DNA from: an uncultured Muribaculaceae bacterium
GTDB taxonomy: Bacteria; Bacteroidota; Bacteroidia; Bacteroidales; Muribaculaceae
Assembly: GCA_910586975.1 (NCBI GenBank)
Contig: CAJUKX010000040.1
Location: forward strand, 1-19,428
Direction of reading: 5' to 3'
Length of the DNA: 19,428 nt
Translations under genes and position numbers: made by a program
The notes under the pieces: model-generated
Told to the model about the DNA's origin: nothing
Seen by the model: only the letters and a program-made list of their open reading frames with translations
Databases searched by the model: none
Shown here: piece by piece, positions 1-7,863 of the stretch
Numbering within the stretch: position 1 is the stretch's first letter
Layout of the letters: the number at the start of each line of letters is the position of its first letter

Positions 1-51
1 ACGACCCTCTGATTAACAGTCAGATGCTCTAACCGACTGAGCTATTGAAGC
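1..51 (-). tRNA. tRNA-Asn(GUU), 3' part cut by window edge
   Basis: Read on the minus strand from position 51, the sequence gives a 7-nt acceptor half (GCTTCAA), TA, a D arm GCTC-AGTCGGTTA-GAGC, and an anticodon arm TCTGA-CTGTTAA-TCAGA. The anticodon GTT lies at 17-15, so the tRNA decodes AAC/AAU as asparagine. The variable loop GGGTCGT is the last part inside the window. The T arm and 3' acceptor strand lie to the left of position 1, so the gene is incomplete only because of the window edge. The identity rests on the intact anticodon stem-loop and the canonical D arm. Confidence 0.95.
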
Positions 52-84
52 ATTTTTTAATCGCCCCTGCGGGCTTTTGCGGTG

Positions 85-116
85 CAAATTTACGGCCTTT
101 TTTTTGATTATGCAAT
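85..116 (-). promoter_or_regulatory. Bacteroidetes-type promoter of tRNA-Asn
   Basis: On the minus strand a perfect TAnnTTTG box (TAAATTTG, 92-85) is preceded after exactly 20 nt by ATTG (116-113), a one-base variant of the -33 TTTG box. Transcription would start near position 79, giving a leader of roughly 28 nt with a small GCCC/GGGC hairpin (63-74) before the mature 5' end at 51. The spacing equals that of the other two complete promoters in the window. Confidence 0.7.
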
Positions 117-200
117 ACTTTCACCATTTTTTTCTCTGTTTTTTTATCTTTTTCTTCATTTTTACCCTTTTTTTGCCCGTTCTTTGCCCTTTTTTCAGTA
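117..200. other. Pyrimidine-rich stretch with phased T-tracts
   Basis: The plus strand is almost pure T/C here, with T runs at 127-133, 139-145, 149-153, 159-163, 168-174 and 190-195. Their centres lie about 9 to 13 nt apart, close to one helical turn, with one wider step. On the minus strand these are A-tracts directly upstream of the tRNA-Asn -33 box. I infer intrinsically curved DNA or an UP-like region. No gene is seen in the 52-285 spacer. Confidence 0.45.
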
Positions 201-264
201 ACTTCGCTTCTTAATTGAATGAACCTATCAAGGCCTTAGTTCCTTTATAAATAGACTATACTTC

Positions 265-272
265 TATTTTTG
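265..272 (+). promoter_or_regulatory. -7 box (TATTTTTG) of the peptidase-mfd-glycosyltransferase operon
   Basis: TATTTTTG fits TAnnTTTG exactly and sits 13 nt before the ATG at 286. No TTTG lies at the expected distance upstream, so the -33 element is weak. A transcript from here would have a leader of under 10 nt. A second, poorer candidate (TAACTTCG, 199-206) would give a longer leader. Confidence 0.45.
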
Positions 273-285
273 ACTCCTGTTTATT

Positions 286-1944
286 ATGAGAAAACTTTTC
301 TTCGCCATAATCATACTGACTTTAGGCGCCGCAGCAGTGGCTAAAACCTCGCGCAGCAACAAAAGCAGCGTTGCTCGAAACATAACCATTTTCAACGCTG
401 TTCTCAAAGAGTTGCAGACCAACTACGTCGATACTATCGACGCCGACGCCCTGGTGCAGACGGCTATCGACGCCATGCTCAACCGCATAGATCCCTATAC
501 CGAATACTATCCTTACGAAAACCGCGAGGATCTCACGGCCATCTCCACCGGCCAGTACGGAGGTATAGGCGCATACATACAGCGTCGCCCGGCCGGCACC
601 ATAGTGTCAGAACCCGTGTACGGCTCGCCCGCACAGCAGGCAGGCATACGCCACGGCGATGTGATTATCGAAGTTGACGGTGTTGACGTTACCCGATTCA
701 AGGAAAGCGACAAGGTGAGCCGACTGCTGCGCGGACAGGCCGGTACTGACGTTAAGGTGAAGGTTCGCCGCCCGTATGTTGAAGATTCAATACTTACTTT
801 CGACATCACCCGCCGCACCATCAACATGAATCCCATGCCCTATTATGGCGTTGACTCGGCCGGTGTAGGTTACATAAGGCTCACCACCTTCAACGAGAAG
901 AGCGCCGAGCTGGTAAAGGACGCCCTGGTAGACATGAAGCGCAATCCCGACCTGCGCGGAGTGGTACTCGACCTGCGCGGCAACGGAGGCGGCATTCTCG
1001 AAGGCGCTGTGCAGATTGTGGGCCTGTTTGTGCCCAAAGGCACCGAAGTGGTGCGCCACAGCGGATTTGAAGGCAAGAACCTCAAGATATACAAGACTGC
1101 CCACCAGCCTGTGGATACCGAAATACCGCTGGTTGTGATGGTTGACGGCGGCACCGCATCGTCTTCTGAAATCACTGCCGGTGCTCTGCAAGACCTCGAC
1201 CGCGCCGTGGTGGTAGGCTCGCGCTCGTTTGGCAAGGGCCTTGTGCAGACTTCGCGCCCCCTGCCCTACGACGGACTGCTCAAGGTTACCATGGCTCACT
1301 ACTACATACCCTCGGGACGCCTCATACAGGCCATAGACTACAGCCGCCGCAACCCCGACGGCTCGCCCATGCACATTCCCGACAGCCTTACCAAAGTATG
1401 GAAAACCAAGCACGGACGCGACGTGCGCGACGGCGGCGGTATCACCCCCGACGTGGCCGTGAGCGACACTTCAATCAACCGCCTGATATACAACGTAGTG
1501 GCCGACAACTGGGCATTTGACTATGCCAACCGCTTCCGCGCCCGCAACGAGTCGCTGCCGGCAGCCTCGGAGTGGATCATGCCCGACAGCATATTCACCG
1601 CCTTCAAGGCATTCATCGACCCCACCCGCTTCAAATACGATAAAGCCTGCGAACAAGGCATTGACTACCTGCGCAAGGCCGCCGAAGCCGAGGGCTACAT
1701 GAACGACTCGGTAAAGGCTCAGATAGAGCTGCTGGCCGGCATGCTCAAGCATGACCTCGACCACGACCTCGACTTCAACAAAGCTAACCTCGTGCGCATA
1801 CTCGACACCGAAATCAGCGAACGCTACTATGACGAAGGCGACCGCGTGATGCGTGCCCTGCGCTATGATATGGAACTCGACACAGCTCGCGCCGTGGTAC
1901 TCGACCGCGACCGCTACAACGCCCTGCTACGTCCTTCTAAATAA
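286..1944 (+). CDS. S41 family C-terminal processing peptidase (Ctp/Tsp-like), exported
   Basis: This is a serine protease of the carboxyl-terminal processing family, expected to trim or degrade envelope proteins in the periplasm. The 552-residue product starts with a signal peptide (about residues 1-19, hydrophobic FFAIIILTLGAAAVA). A PDZ domain spans roughly 85-165 (YGGIGAYIQ through SPAQQAGIRHGDVIIEVDG). The peptidase core carries DLRGNGGG (229-236) and the Ser-Lys dyad: S292 in GGTASSSEI, K317 in SFGKG 25 residues later, and Q321 four residues on. The same spacing is known for E. coli Tsp (S430/K455/Q459). About 200 residues follow the catalytic core, as in other Bacteroidetes members. 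The stop codon is 3 nt before mfd, so the two are probably co-transcribed. The substrate is not predictable. Confidence 0.95.
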   Translation: MRKLFFAIIILTLGAAAVAKTSRSNKSSVARNITIFNAVLKELQTNYVDTIDADALVQTAIDAMLNRIDPYTEYYPYENREDLTAISTGQYGGIGAYIQRRPAGTIVSEPVYGSPAQQAGIRHGDVIIEVDGVDVTRFKESDKVSRLLRGQAGTDVKVKVRRPYVEDSILTFDITRRTINMNPMPYYGVDSAGVGYIRLTTFNEKSAELVKDALVDMKRNPDLRGVVLDLRGNGGGILEGAVQIVGLFVPKGTEVVRHSGFEGKNLKIYKTAHQPVDTEIPLVVMVDGGTASSSEITAGALQDLDRAVVVGSRSFGKGLVQTSRPLPYDGLLKVTMAHYYIPSGRLIQAIDYSRRNPDGSPMHIPDSLTKVWKTKHGRDVRDGGGITPDVAVSDTSINRLIYNVVADNWAFDYANRFRARNESLPAASEWIMPDSIFTAFKAFIDPTRFKYDKACEQGIDYLRKAAEAEGYMNDSVKAQIELLAGMLKHDLDHDLDFNKANLVRILDTEISERYYDEGDRVMRALRYDMELDTARAVVLDRDRYNALLRPSK

Positions 1945-1947
1945 CTT

Positions 1948-4900
1948 ATGTCACTCGATATAATATTAAATACCTTCATCACCGACGCCCGCAAGAAGGC
2001 TGTTTCGGCTATCGTGCGCTCGGCCAAGAAGCATCCTGTGCTGTGCGGTTTGGCCGGCTCGGCCCCGGCATTGGCCCTGGCCGCACTGCCGCGTCAGAAG
2101 CAGCCCGTGCTGGTTATTGGCGACGACGCCGACGATGCAGGTTATCTATACCACGACCTCAGCCGCCTGGTGGGCGAGGACTGTCTTGCCATGCTGCCAT
2201 CGGGCTACAAACGCAGCATTCGTTACGGACAAATTGACTCACCGGCCGTGATACTGCGCACCGAGGCACTGAGCCGCATAAGCTCAGACCCATCGCTGCG
2301 ATTCGTGATAAGCTACCCCGATGCGCTGGCCGAGCAGGTGGCATCGAAAGACGAGCTGAAAGCAGGAACAATAGAACTGAAAACCGGCGGTACATACGAC
2401 TTCACGGAGCTTCAGTGCCGCCTGCGCGACATAGGATTCATAGAGCAGGACTATGTATACGAGCCGGGGCACTTTGCCGTGCGAGGGTCGATAATAGACA
2501 TCTTTGGATATTCAAGCGAACTGCCCTACCGCGTTGACTTCTTCGACAACGAAATCGACTCCATACGATCGTTCAACATAGAGACACAGCTATCCGAGTC
2601 AAGGCTCGACCGTATCTCTATCACCGCCGACGTCAGCAACCACAGCTCAGGAATGTCGTTGCTCGACTTTATCAGCCCCGACACCCTGATTGCCGTGCGC
2701 GAGCCCGACCGCACCGCCGACCGCATACGCGCCATTGCATCAGAATCAATGTCGGACAGCGCACTTATTGCCGCCGATGAGAATATAGACCCGCAAGCCA
2801 TAAGCCACATAGTCGACCCCGAGGCGTTTGCCGCCCGGCTTGATACCTTCAGAACCATAGGCTTCACAGCCGCGCCACAAAGCAGCGCACCGGCAGTACT
2901 CGAATTCAACTGTACTCCGCAGGGGCTGTATCACAAGAATTTCGACCTTATCTCCGAAGCCTTCACCAAGCTCCTTGCCGACGGCTACAAGCTGTATATA
3001 CTCAGCGACAACGAGAAGCAGTTTGCCCGTCTTAAAGTGATTTTCGAAGACCGCGGCGACAAGATCGACTTCACACCCGTGGAGTCTACACTGCACGAGG
3101 GCTTCGTGGACCACACCACCAAGACCTGCGTATTCACCGACCATCAGATATTCGACCGATTCCATAAATACACCTTGCGCAGCGAACGCGCCCGCTCAGG
3201 CAAACTGGCTCTGTCGCTCAAGGAGCTCAACGCTCTCGAAGTAGGCGACTATGTGGTACACATAGACCACGGCGTGGGCAAATTTGCCGGCCTGCTGCGT
3301 ACCGACGTGGGCGGACGCACACAGGAAATGATAAAGCTCGTGTATCAGAACAACGACATCATCATGGTGTCGATACACGCCCTGCACAAGCTGGCCAAAT
3401 ACCGCGGCAAGGAAGGTGTTCCGCCCAAGCTCAACCGCATAGGTTCGGGACAGTGGAACCGCATGAAAGAGCGCACAAAGAGCAAGCTCAAGGACATTGC
3501 CCGCGACCTCATCAAGCTATATGCCGCACGCAAAGACCAGAAAGGATTTGCCTTCTCGCCCGACTCATACATGCAGGAAGAACTCGAGGCATCGTTTATC
3601 TACGAGGATACCCCCGACCAGCTCACCGTAACCAAGGCCGTCAAAGCCGATATGGAGAGCGACAAGCCCATGGATCGCCTGATTTGCGGCGACGTAGGCT
3701 TCGGCAAGACCGAAATTGCCATCCGAGCCGCCTTCAAGGCCGCTACCGACGGCAAGCAGGTAGCTGTGCTCGTTCCAACTACCGTACTCGCATATCAGCA
3801 CTTCAACACCTTCACCGAGCGTCTCAAAGACTTCCCCGTGAAGATTGAGTACCTGTCGCGCGCCCGCACACCCAAGCAGGTGAAACAAATAATCACCGAA
3901 CTGGCCGAGGGCAAGATAGACATACTCATAGGCACTCACAAGCTCATAGGCAAGACCGTGAAGTTCAAGGACCTCGGCCTGCTGATAGTCGACGAGGAGC
4001 AAAAATTTGGCGTAGCCGTCAAGGAGCGTCTGCGACAGCTTAAAATCAATGTCGACACCCTCACCATGAGCGCCACCCCCATACCGCGCACCCTGCAGTT
4101 CTCGCTCATGGGCGCACGCGACCTCAGCTCGCTCAACACTCCCCCGGCCAACCGCTACCCCATCCTCACCTCAGTAACATCGCTCGACGATGATATAATG
4201 CGCGAGGCCATCAACTTCGAGCTCTCGCGCAACGGACAGCTCTTCGTGGTCAACAACCGCATCGAAGGGCTGTACGAGCTGCAAAATATGATAGAACGCC
4301 TTGTGCCCGATGCCCGCGTCATAGTGGCTCACGGCCAGATGCCCCCCGAGAAGCTCGAAAAAGCCATCATAGACTTCGCCGCCCACGACTACGACATATT
4401 GCTGTCGACCACCATCATCGAGAGCGGTATCGACATGCCCCGTGTCAACACCATAATAGTGAACAACGCCCAGGACTTCGGTCTGAGCGAGCTGCACCAG
4501 CTGCGCGGCCGTGTGGGCCGATCATCGCGCAAGGCATTCTGCTACCTCATGGTCCCGTCAGGCAGGCCGCTCACACCCATAGCCCGGCGCAGACTGCAGG
4601 CCATCGAAAGCTTCTCCGATCTGGGTTCGGGCATACACATAGCCATGCAGGACCTCGACATACGCGGTGCAGGCAACCTGCTCGGAGCCGAGCAGAGCGG
4701 TTTTATAGCCGACCTGGGCTACGAGACCTATCAGAAAATACTGCAGGAAGCCGTCACCGAGCTGCGCACCGAGGAATTTGCCGACATCACCAAGGCCGAG
4801 AACGATGTGGTGAAGTCTGAAGACTTCGTGGCCGACTGCACCATAGAGAGCGACCTCGAGCTGCTGTTGCCTCCCACCTACGTGCCACAGACATCAGAGC

Positions 4901-5295
4901 GCATAGCTTTGTATCAGGAACTCGACTCAATAGACCGCGACGAGATGATAGACGCATTCGCCGCCCGGCTCAAAGACCGTTTCGGTCCCCTGCCACCCGA
5001 GACAGTAGAACTGCTGCAGGTGCCGCGCCTGCGCTCGCTCGCCCGCCGTCTGGGCATAGAGAAGGTAAATCTAAAGGGAGGTGTGATGTACACCTACTTT
5101 GTGGGCGAGGAAAACAGCGCATACTACCACTCGTCGATGTTCGGACGTCTGCTCACCTACCTCACCACATATCCGCGCAGGGTGAAGATACGCCAGACCG
5201 CCTCAAAGCAATCGTTCTCCATAGCCAACGTGCGCGACATCTCCACCGCAGTATCAATCCTCAAGGAAATCCTTGCCATGCCCGTAAGTAAATAA
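1948..5295 (+). CDS. mfd: Transcription-repair coupling factor Mfd
   Basis: Mfd is an ATP-driven translocase that removes RNA polymerase stalled at DNA lesions and recruits UvrA for nucleotide excision repair. The 1115-residue length is normal for the family. The N-terminal part resembles UvrB domains 1a/2/1b but has no Walker A, as expected for Mfd. The CarD-like RNA polymerase interaction domain begins near 430 (LEVGDYVVHIDHGVG). The RecG-like motor shows Walker A GDVGFGKTE (581-589, K587), DEEQ (682-685), SATPIPRTL, and the TRG/motif VI region LRGRVGR (852-858). A TRCF C-terminal domain follows. The start lies 3 nt after the peptidase stop, and the next gene starts 8 nt after its end, so it is the middle gene of an operon. 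This assignment is secure. Confidence 0.98.
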   Translation: MSLDIILNTFITDARKKAVSAIVRSAKKHPVLCGLAGSAPALALAALPRQKQPVLVIGDDADDAGYLYHDLSRLVGEDCLAMLPSGYKRSIRYGQIDSPAVILRTEALSRISSDPSLRFVISYPDALAEQVASKDELKAGTIELKTGGTYDFTELQCRLRDIGFIEQDYVYEPGHFAVRGSIIDIFGYSSELPYRVDFFDNEIDSIRSFNIETQLSESRLDRISITADVSNHSSGMSLLDFISPDTLIAVREPDRTADRIRAIASESMSDSALIAADENIDPQAISHIVDPEAFAARLDTFRTIGFTAAPQSSAPAVLEFNCTPQGLYHKNFDLISEAFTKLLADGYKLYILSDNEKQFARLKVIFEDRGDKIDFTPVESTLHEGFVDHTTKTCVFTDHQIFDRFHKYTLRSERARSGKLALSLKELNALEVGDYVVHIDHGVGKFAGLLRTDVGGRTQEMIKLVYQNNDIIMVSIHALHKLAKYRGKEGVPPKLNRIGSGQWNRMKERTKSKLKDIARDLIKLYAARKDQKGFAFSPDSYMQEELEASFIYEDTPDQLTVTKAVKADMESDKPMDRLICGDVGFGKTEIAIRAAFKAATDGKQVAVLVPTTVLAYQHFNTFTERLKDFPVKIEYLSRARTPKQVKQIITELAEGKIDILIGTHKLIGKTVKFKDLGLLIVDEEQKFGVAVKERLRQLKINVDTLTMSATPIPRTLQFSLMGARDLSSLNTPPANRYPILTSVTSLDDDIMREAINFELSRNGQLFVVNNRIEGLYELQNMIERLVPDARVIVAHGQMPPEKLEKAIIDFAAHDYDILLSTTIIESGIDMPRVNTIIVNNAQDFGLSELHQLRGRVGRSSRKAFCYLMVPSGRPLTPIARRRLQAIESFSDLGSGIHIAMQDLDIRGAGNLLGAEQSGFIADLGYETYQKILQEAVTELRTEEFADITKAENDVVKSEDFVADCTIESDLELLLPPTYVPQTSERIALYQELDSIDRDEMIDAFAARLKDRFGPLPPETVELLQVPRLRSLARRLGIEKVNLKGGVMYTYFVGEENSAYYHSSMFGRLLTYLTTYPRRVKIRQTASKQSFSIANVRDISTAVSILKEILAMPVSK

Positions 5296-5303
5296 AACCG
5301 TCA

Positions 5304-6317
5304 ATGTCAGTATTATTATTAACCGATACCGAAGAAGGCTACTGGTCATTCGAAGAACGCCTTGGTGATTCTTTTAAGGTAGACTGCCGTCATAAAGCCA
5401 CTAATCGTCCCGAGTTTCACAAAAACAAGCTCGGAACCCTGCGCCGATACTTCCATTATTTCGCATTTCCGCTGAAATTCGCCCTTAAGCGCAATCAGGG
5501 CTGGGAATGTATGGTGGCATGGCAGCAATTCTTCGGCCTTAACACCGCTTTCTGGAGCCGCCTGCTGCACCTGCCCAAGAAAGCCCCGCTGCTGACTATG
5601 ACCTTTATATACAACCCCAAGGCAGGCTTGGCGGGCAAAATTTACGGCAAATACATAAAATATTGTCTTACCGGCGGATATATCGACAAGGTTATATGCT
5701 ATTCGCCGCAGGAATGCGAGTCGTACAGCCGCAGCTTCGGCATTTCGCCCGAGCTGTTTGCCTTCGTACCGCTGGGTATAAGCAAGGCCGAAGGGCCCGA
5801 ACTGCATCCCGTCAAGGGCGACTATGTATTCTCAACGGGGCGCAGCAACCGCGATTTCACCTTCCTTGTCGACGCTCTCAAAGACCGCTACGACTTGCGT
5901 ATAGCCACACAGGGATTCGCATCGCCGGCAGCGGGTTCGGTACGCAAACTGGAGATACTCGACAATTGCTTCGGCGACGATATGCTGCGCCGGATGAGCG
6001 AGAGCCTGTGCGTGGTTATTCCGCTTGACGATATCTCAGTATCGTCGGGACAACTGGTGGTACTTCAGGCCATGCGTATGGGCAAACCGGTGATAGTCAC
6101 CGAGAACGTAACCATGTCTACATATATCGACAATGGTAAAACCGGCTTCATCATACCCAAAGACAAGGATGAATTGCTGCGCACCATCGACCGCCTTGCA
6201 TCCGACAGCGAACTATACGAAAAAGTCTCACGCTGTCAGCGCGAGACTTTCCTTAAAAAGTTTACCGAGGAGGCACTTGCCGACCGCATAGCCGACATTA
6301 TAAGACAGGTAAAATAA
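5304..6317 (+). CDS. GT4-like (group 1) glycosyltransferase
   Basis: This 337-residue protein looks like a GT-B retaining glycosyltransferase, probably cytoplasmic and acting on an envelope glycan. The N-terminal half (MSVLLLTDTEEGYW onward) is poorly conserved. The C-terminal nucleotide-sugar domain is clearer: FVPLGI near 150, then SGQLVVLQAMRMGKPVIVT (248-266), and a DNGKTGFIIPKDKDEL segment typical of GT4 enzymes. In most GT4 proteins this region has an E-x7-E motif; here the two positions are S247 and Q255, so both acidic residues are replaced. That may mean altered donor chemistry or a divergent subfamily. It begins 8 nt after mfd and its stop codon directly abuts the stop of the convergent DUF1573 gene. 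Donor and acceptor are unknown. Confidence 0.8.
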   Translation: MSVLLLTDTEEGYWSFEERLGDSFKVDCRHKATNRPEFHKNKLGTLRRYFHYFAFPLKFALKRNQGWECMVAWQQFFGLNTAFWSRLLHLPKKAPLLTMTFIYNPKAGLAGKIYGKYIKYCLTGGYIDKVICYSPQECESYSRSFGISPELFAFVPLGISKAEGPELHPVKGDYVFSTGRSNRDFTFLVDALKDRYDLRIATQGFASPAAGSVRKLEILDNCFGDDMLRRMSESLCVVIPLDDISVSSGQLVVLQAMRMGKPVIVTENVTMSTYIDNGKTGFIIPKDKDELLRTIDRLASDSELYEKVSRCQRETFLKKFTEEALADRIADIIRQVK

Positions 6318-7400
6318 TCACTTCCATTCGCCCACAAGGCGTACTGTCTGTGTGGGGTGCATGGGGTCGTTGCATATCACCATCACCTTTGAGTTGAGAA
6401 TTCCGCCCTTCTGCTGCGAGGGATCAACGGTGGCTGTTATCTCCATCTGCTGTCCGCTCTTGATTTTGCGGTCGGGATAAGCAACGGTAACACCCGGGTC
6501 AGCCGAATATATGCGGCGTACCTCAAGGGTTTCCTTACCGGTATTCTTCAATGTGAACGTGCGGGTGACGGGTGCGCCATTGCGTGCCACTGTGCCGAAG
6601 TCAACCGATTCGCCCGAGAGCGTGGCCACCGCAGCTTTCTCCACCTGCTCGGGGGTAAGCTTCGAGAAGTCTTCGTTGACAATCAATGTAAAGGGGATGG
6701 TGTACCGCTCGCCCGGCGTTATCGAAATTTTCACCGAATCCTCGATGAGTCCGTACTCCTTGCACTTGTTGCCGTCGATAAATACCACTATCGCCATTTG
6801 TTCACCCGGCAGAGCTATCTCGGGCGAGGGCATTATCTGCAGGTAATCGGGAGTCCTTTCAGCTTTGATTACCAACGAGTCGGCACTCTGATTATATCCG
6901 TTGAAATATGCGGTTTTGAATTCCGAGGTCAGCACATCGCCAAGCATCATGGCCGGATGCTCCATCTTCAGGTTACCGAAGTCGGCCGGATATCGCTGCG
7001 ATATGGTGCGCGGAGCGCCTATCACCACACCTTCTATATCGAATCGCGCCTTGGGCACTGCGGCATTGGTCTCAATGTAGACTTGCTTATGGAATCGGCC
7101 GGGACGATACTGAGGGTCGTATGTAACGTCGATATATGCAGTGTCGCCTGGAGCAATGGCTTCGCGCGGGTACGACGGCTGTGTGCATCCGCAGGTAGCA
7201 CGGGCACTGAGTATTGACAGTGGCTCGGTACCGGTGTTTATAACCGGAAATTTGCAACTTACGGGCCCCGACTCCTCAGAGAATGCCCCGAAGTTGTATG
7301 TAGTTACAGGATATGAAGCTGTCACTTCGGCCATTGCAGCCAATGAAGCTCCCAGTGCGATTATTGAAAGGATATTGCGTTTCATAAAAAATTGACTCAT
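6318..7400 (-). CDS. DUF1573 domain protein, exported
   Basis: This 360-residue Bacteroidetes envelope protein is of unknown function. A signal peptide is visible (KRNILSIIALGASLAAMA, cleavage near residue 24). The first DUF1573 immunoglobulin-like domain (about 34-115) contains the family hallmark CGCT (C70, C72) and the LSILSARATC and YDPQYRPGRF segments. A second ASH/DUF1573-like domain occupies about 265-360 (VDFGTVARNGAPVTRTFTLK onward). The ATG at 7400 is preceded by AGGGGAAAG, a good Shine-Dalgarno sequence for this phylum, which favours it over the in-frame ATG at 7385 that starts MKRN. The gene lies 15 nt downstream of the HepT-like remnant and has no TAnnTTTG box of its own, so it may be read from the mntA promoter. 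Its stop touches the glycosyltransferase stop with no gap. Confidence 0.88.
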   Translation of the reverse strand: MSQFFMKRNILSIIALGASLAAMAEVTASYPVTTYNFGAFSEESGPVSCKFPVINTGTEPLSILSARATCGCTQPSYPREAIAPGDTAYIDVTYDPQYRPGRFHKQVYIETNAAVPKARFDIEGVVIGAPRTISQRYPADFGNLKMEHPAMMLGDVLTSEFKTAYFNGYNQSADSLVIKAERTPDYLQIMPSPEIALPGEQMAIVVFIDGNKCKEYGLIEDSVKISITPGERYTIPFTLIVNEDFSKLTPEQVEKAAVATLSGESVDFGTVARNGAPVTRTFTLKNTGKETLEVRRIYSADPGVTVAYPDRKIKSGQQMEITATVDPSQQKGGILNSKVMVICNDPMHPTQTVRLVGEWK

Positions 7401-7415
7401 AGAAATTCTTTCCCC

Positions 7416-7478
7416 TTAAGATTTATACAATCTCTTCATACGCACATCCTCAAGATATTTCAGAATATTCTCATCCAT
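7416..7478 (-). pseudogene. HepT/HEPN (DUF86) toxin N-terminal remnant, 20 codons
   Basis: Immediately after the MNT gene, and overlapping its last 8 nt (ATGGATGA), a short frame reads MDENILKYLEDVRMKRLYKS and stops. Genes directly downstream of MNT nucleotidyltransferases usually encode HepT (DUF86/HEPN) proteins, which commonly begin with an MDExxLKYLxD-like helix. The frame therefore looks like the first 12 or so codons of such a toxin, joined to unrelated sequence and a stop. The HEPN active-site region (Rx4-6HxY) is absent. An internal deletion is the simplest explanation. Sequence alone cannot exclude that the frame is a chance overlap or a functional micro-ORF. Confidence 0.55.
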
Positions 7479-7776
7479 AAATCACTTGTTTTGTGCGGTT
7501 CACATTATTGATAAAATATTTGTTTCTCAAACTGCGTTCTACGACCAGATCCACTTTCCTTTTCAGAAGTGATTCCAATGAATCCTGCAAGTCAAAGAAG
7601 TTTGTGACGTAATCAAATTTATCGGGGTCAGTCGGCTCAAAATCCACAAGCAAGTCCACATCGCTTTGGTCGTTGAATCTATCAGTCAATATCGACCCAA
7701 AGACTGCAAGCGACTTTACCTTATGCCTGCGGCAAAGGTCTATAATACCTTGTAGGTTAAGCTCTATCAGTTTCAT
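7471..7776 (-). CDS. mntA: MNT-type nucleotidyltransferase (MntA antitoxin-like)
   Basis: This is a minimal nucleotidyltransferase of the DNA polymerase beta superfamily. In known HEPN/MNT toxin-antitoxin pairs such a protein neutralises HepT by AMP transfer to a tyrosine near its active site. The 101-residue product has the hallmark GS-x10-DxD (G27, S28, D39, D41 in GSILTDRFNDQSDVDLL) and the third acidic residue D76 in KVDLVV. The ATG at 7776 is preferred: the frame extends upstream only to a TTG, and a perfect TAnnTTTG box (7802-7795) would start transcription between the two. The gene is visibly richer in A/T than its neighbours, consistent with acquisition. Its expected toxin partner is reduced to a short remnant, so it may be an orphan antitoxin or a gene kept for another role. 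Confidence 0.85.
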   Translation of the reverse strand: MKLIELNLQGIIDLCRRHKVKSLAVFGSILTDRFNDQSDVDLLVDFEPTDPDKFDYVTNFFDLQDSLESLLKRKVDLVVERSLRNKYFINNVNRTKQVIYG

Positions 7777-7794
7777 AATTCGTTGTTTCAAGTG

Positions 7795-7802
7795 CAAATA
7801 TA
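7795..7802 (-). promoter_or_regulatory. -7 box (TATATTTG) of mntA
   Basis: TATATTTG on the minus strand matches TAnnTTTG exactly and predicts a start near 7789, about 13 nt before the mntA ATG. No TTTG is found 19-21 nt upstream; the tetramer there is CGTT. The same transcript could serve DUF1573 downstream. Confidence 0.5.
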
Positions 7803-7863
7803 GCGAATATTCATGAAATAATAACGCCTTGACACTGAAAATCGTTTGAATTTGAGCATTAAT

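Noticed and set aside
62..78. Intrinsic terminator GCCC-CTGC-GGGC-TTTT on the plus strand
   Set aside because: The stem is only four pairs and no plus-strand gene ends here. It more likely lies in the tRNA-Asn leader on the other strand.
787..1413. 208-codon minus-strand open frame inside the peptidase gene
   Set aside because: It is antisense to a securely assigned gene, shows no recognisable domain, and GC-rich codon bias readily opens such shadow frames.
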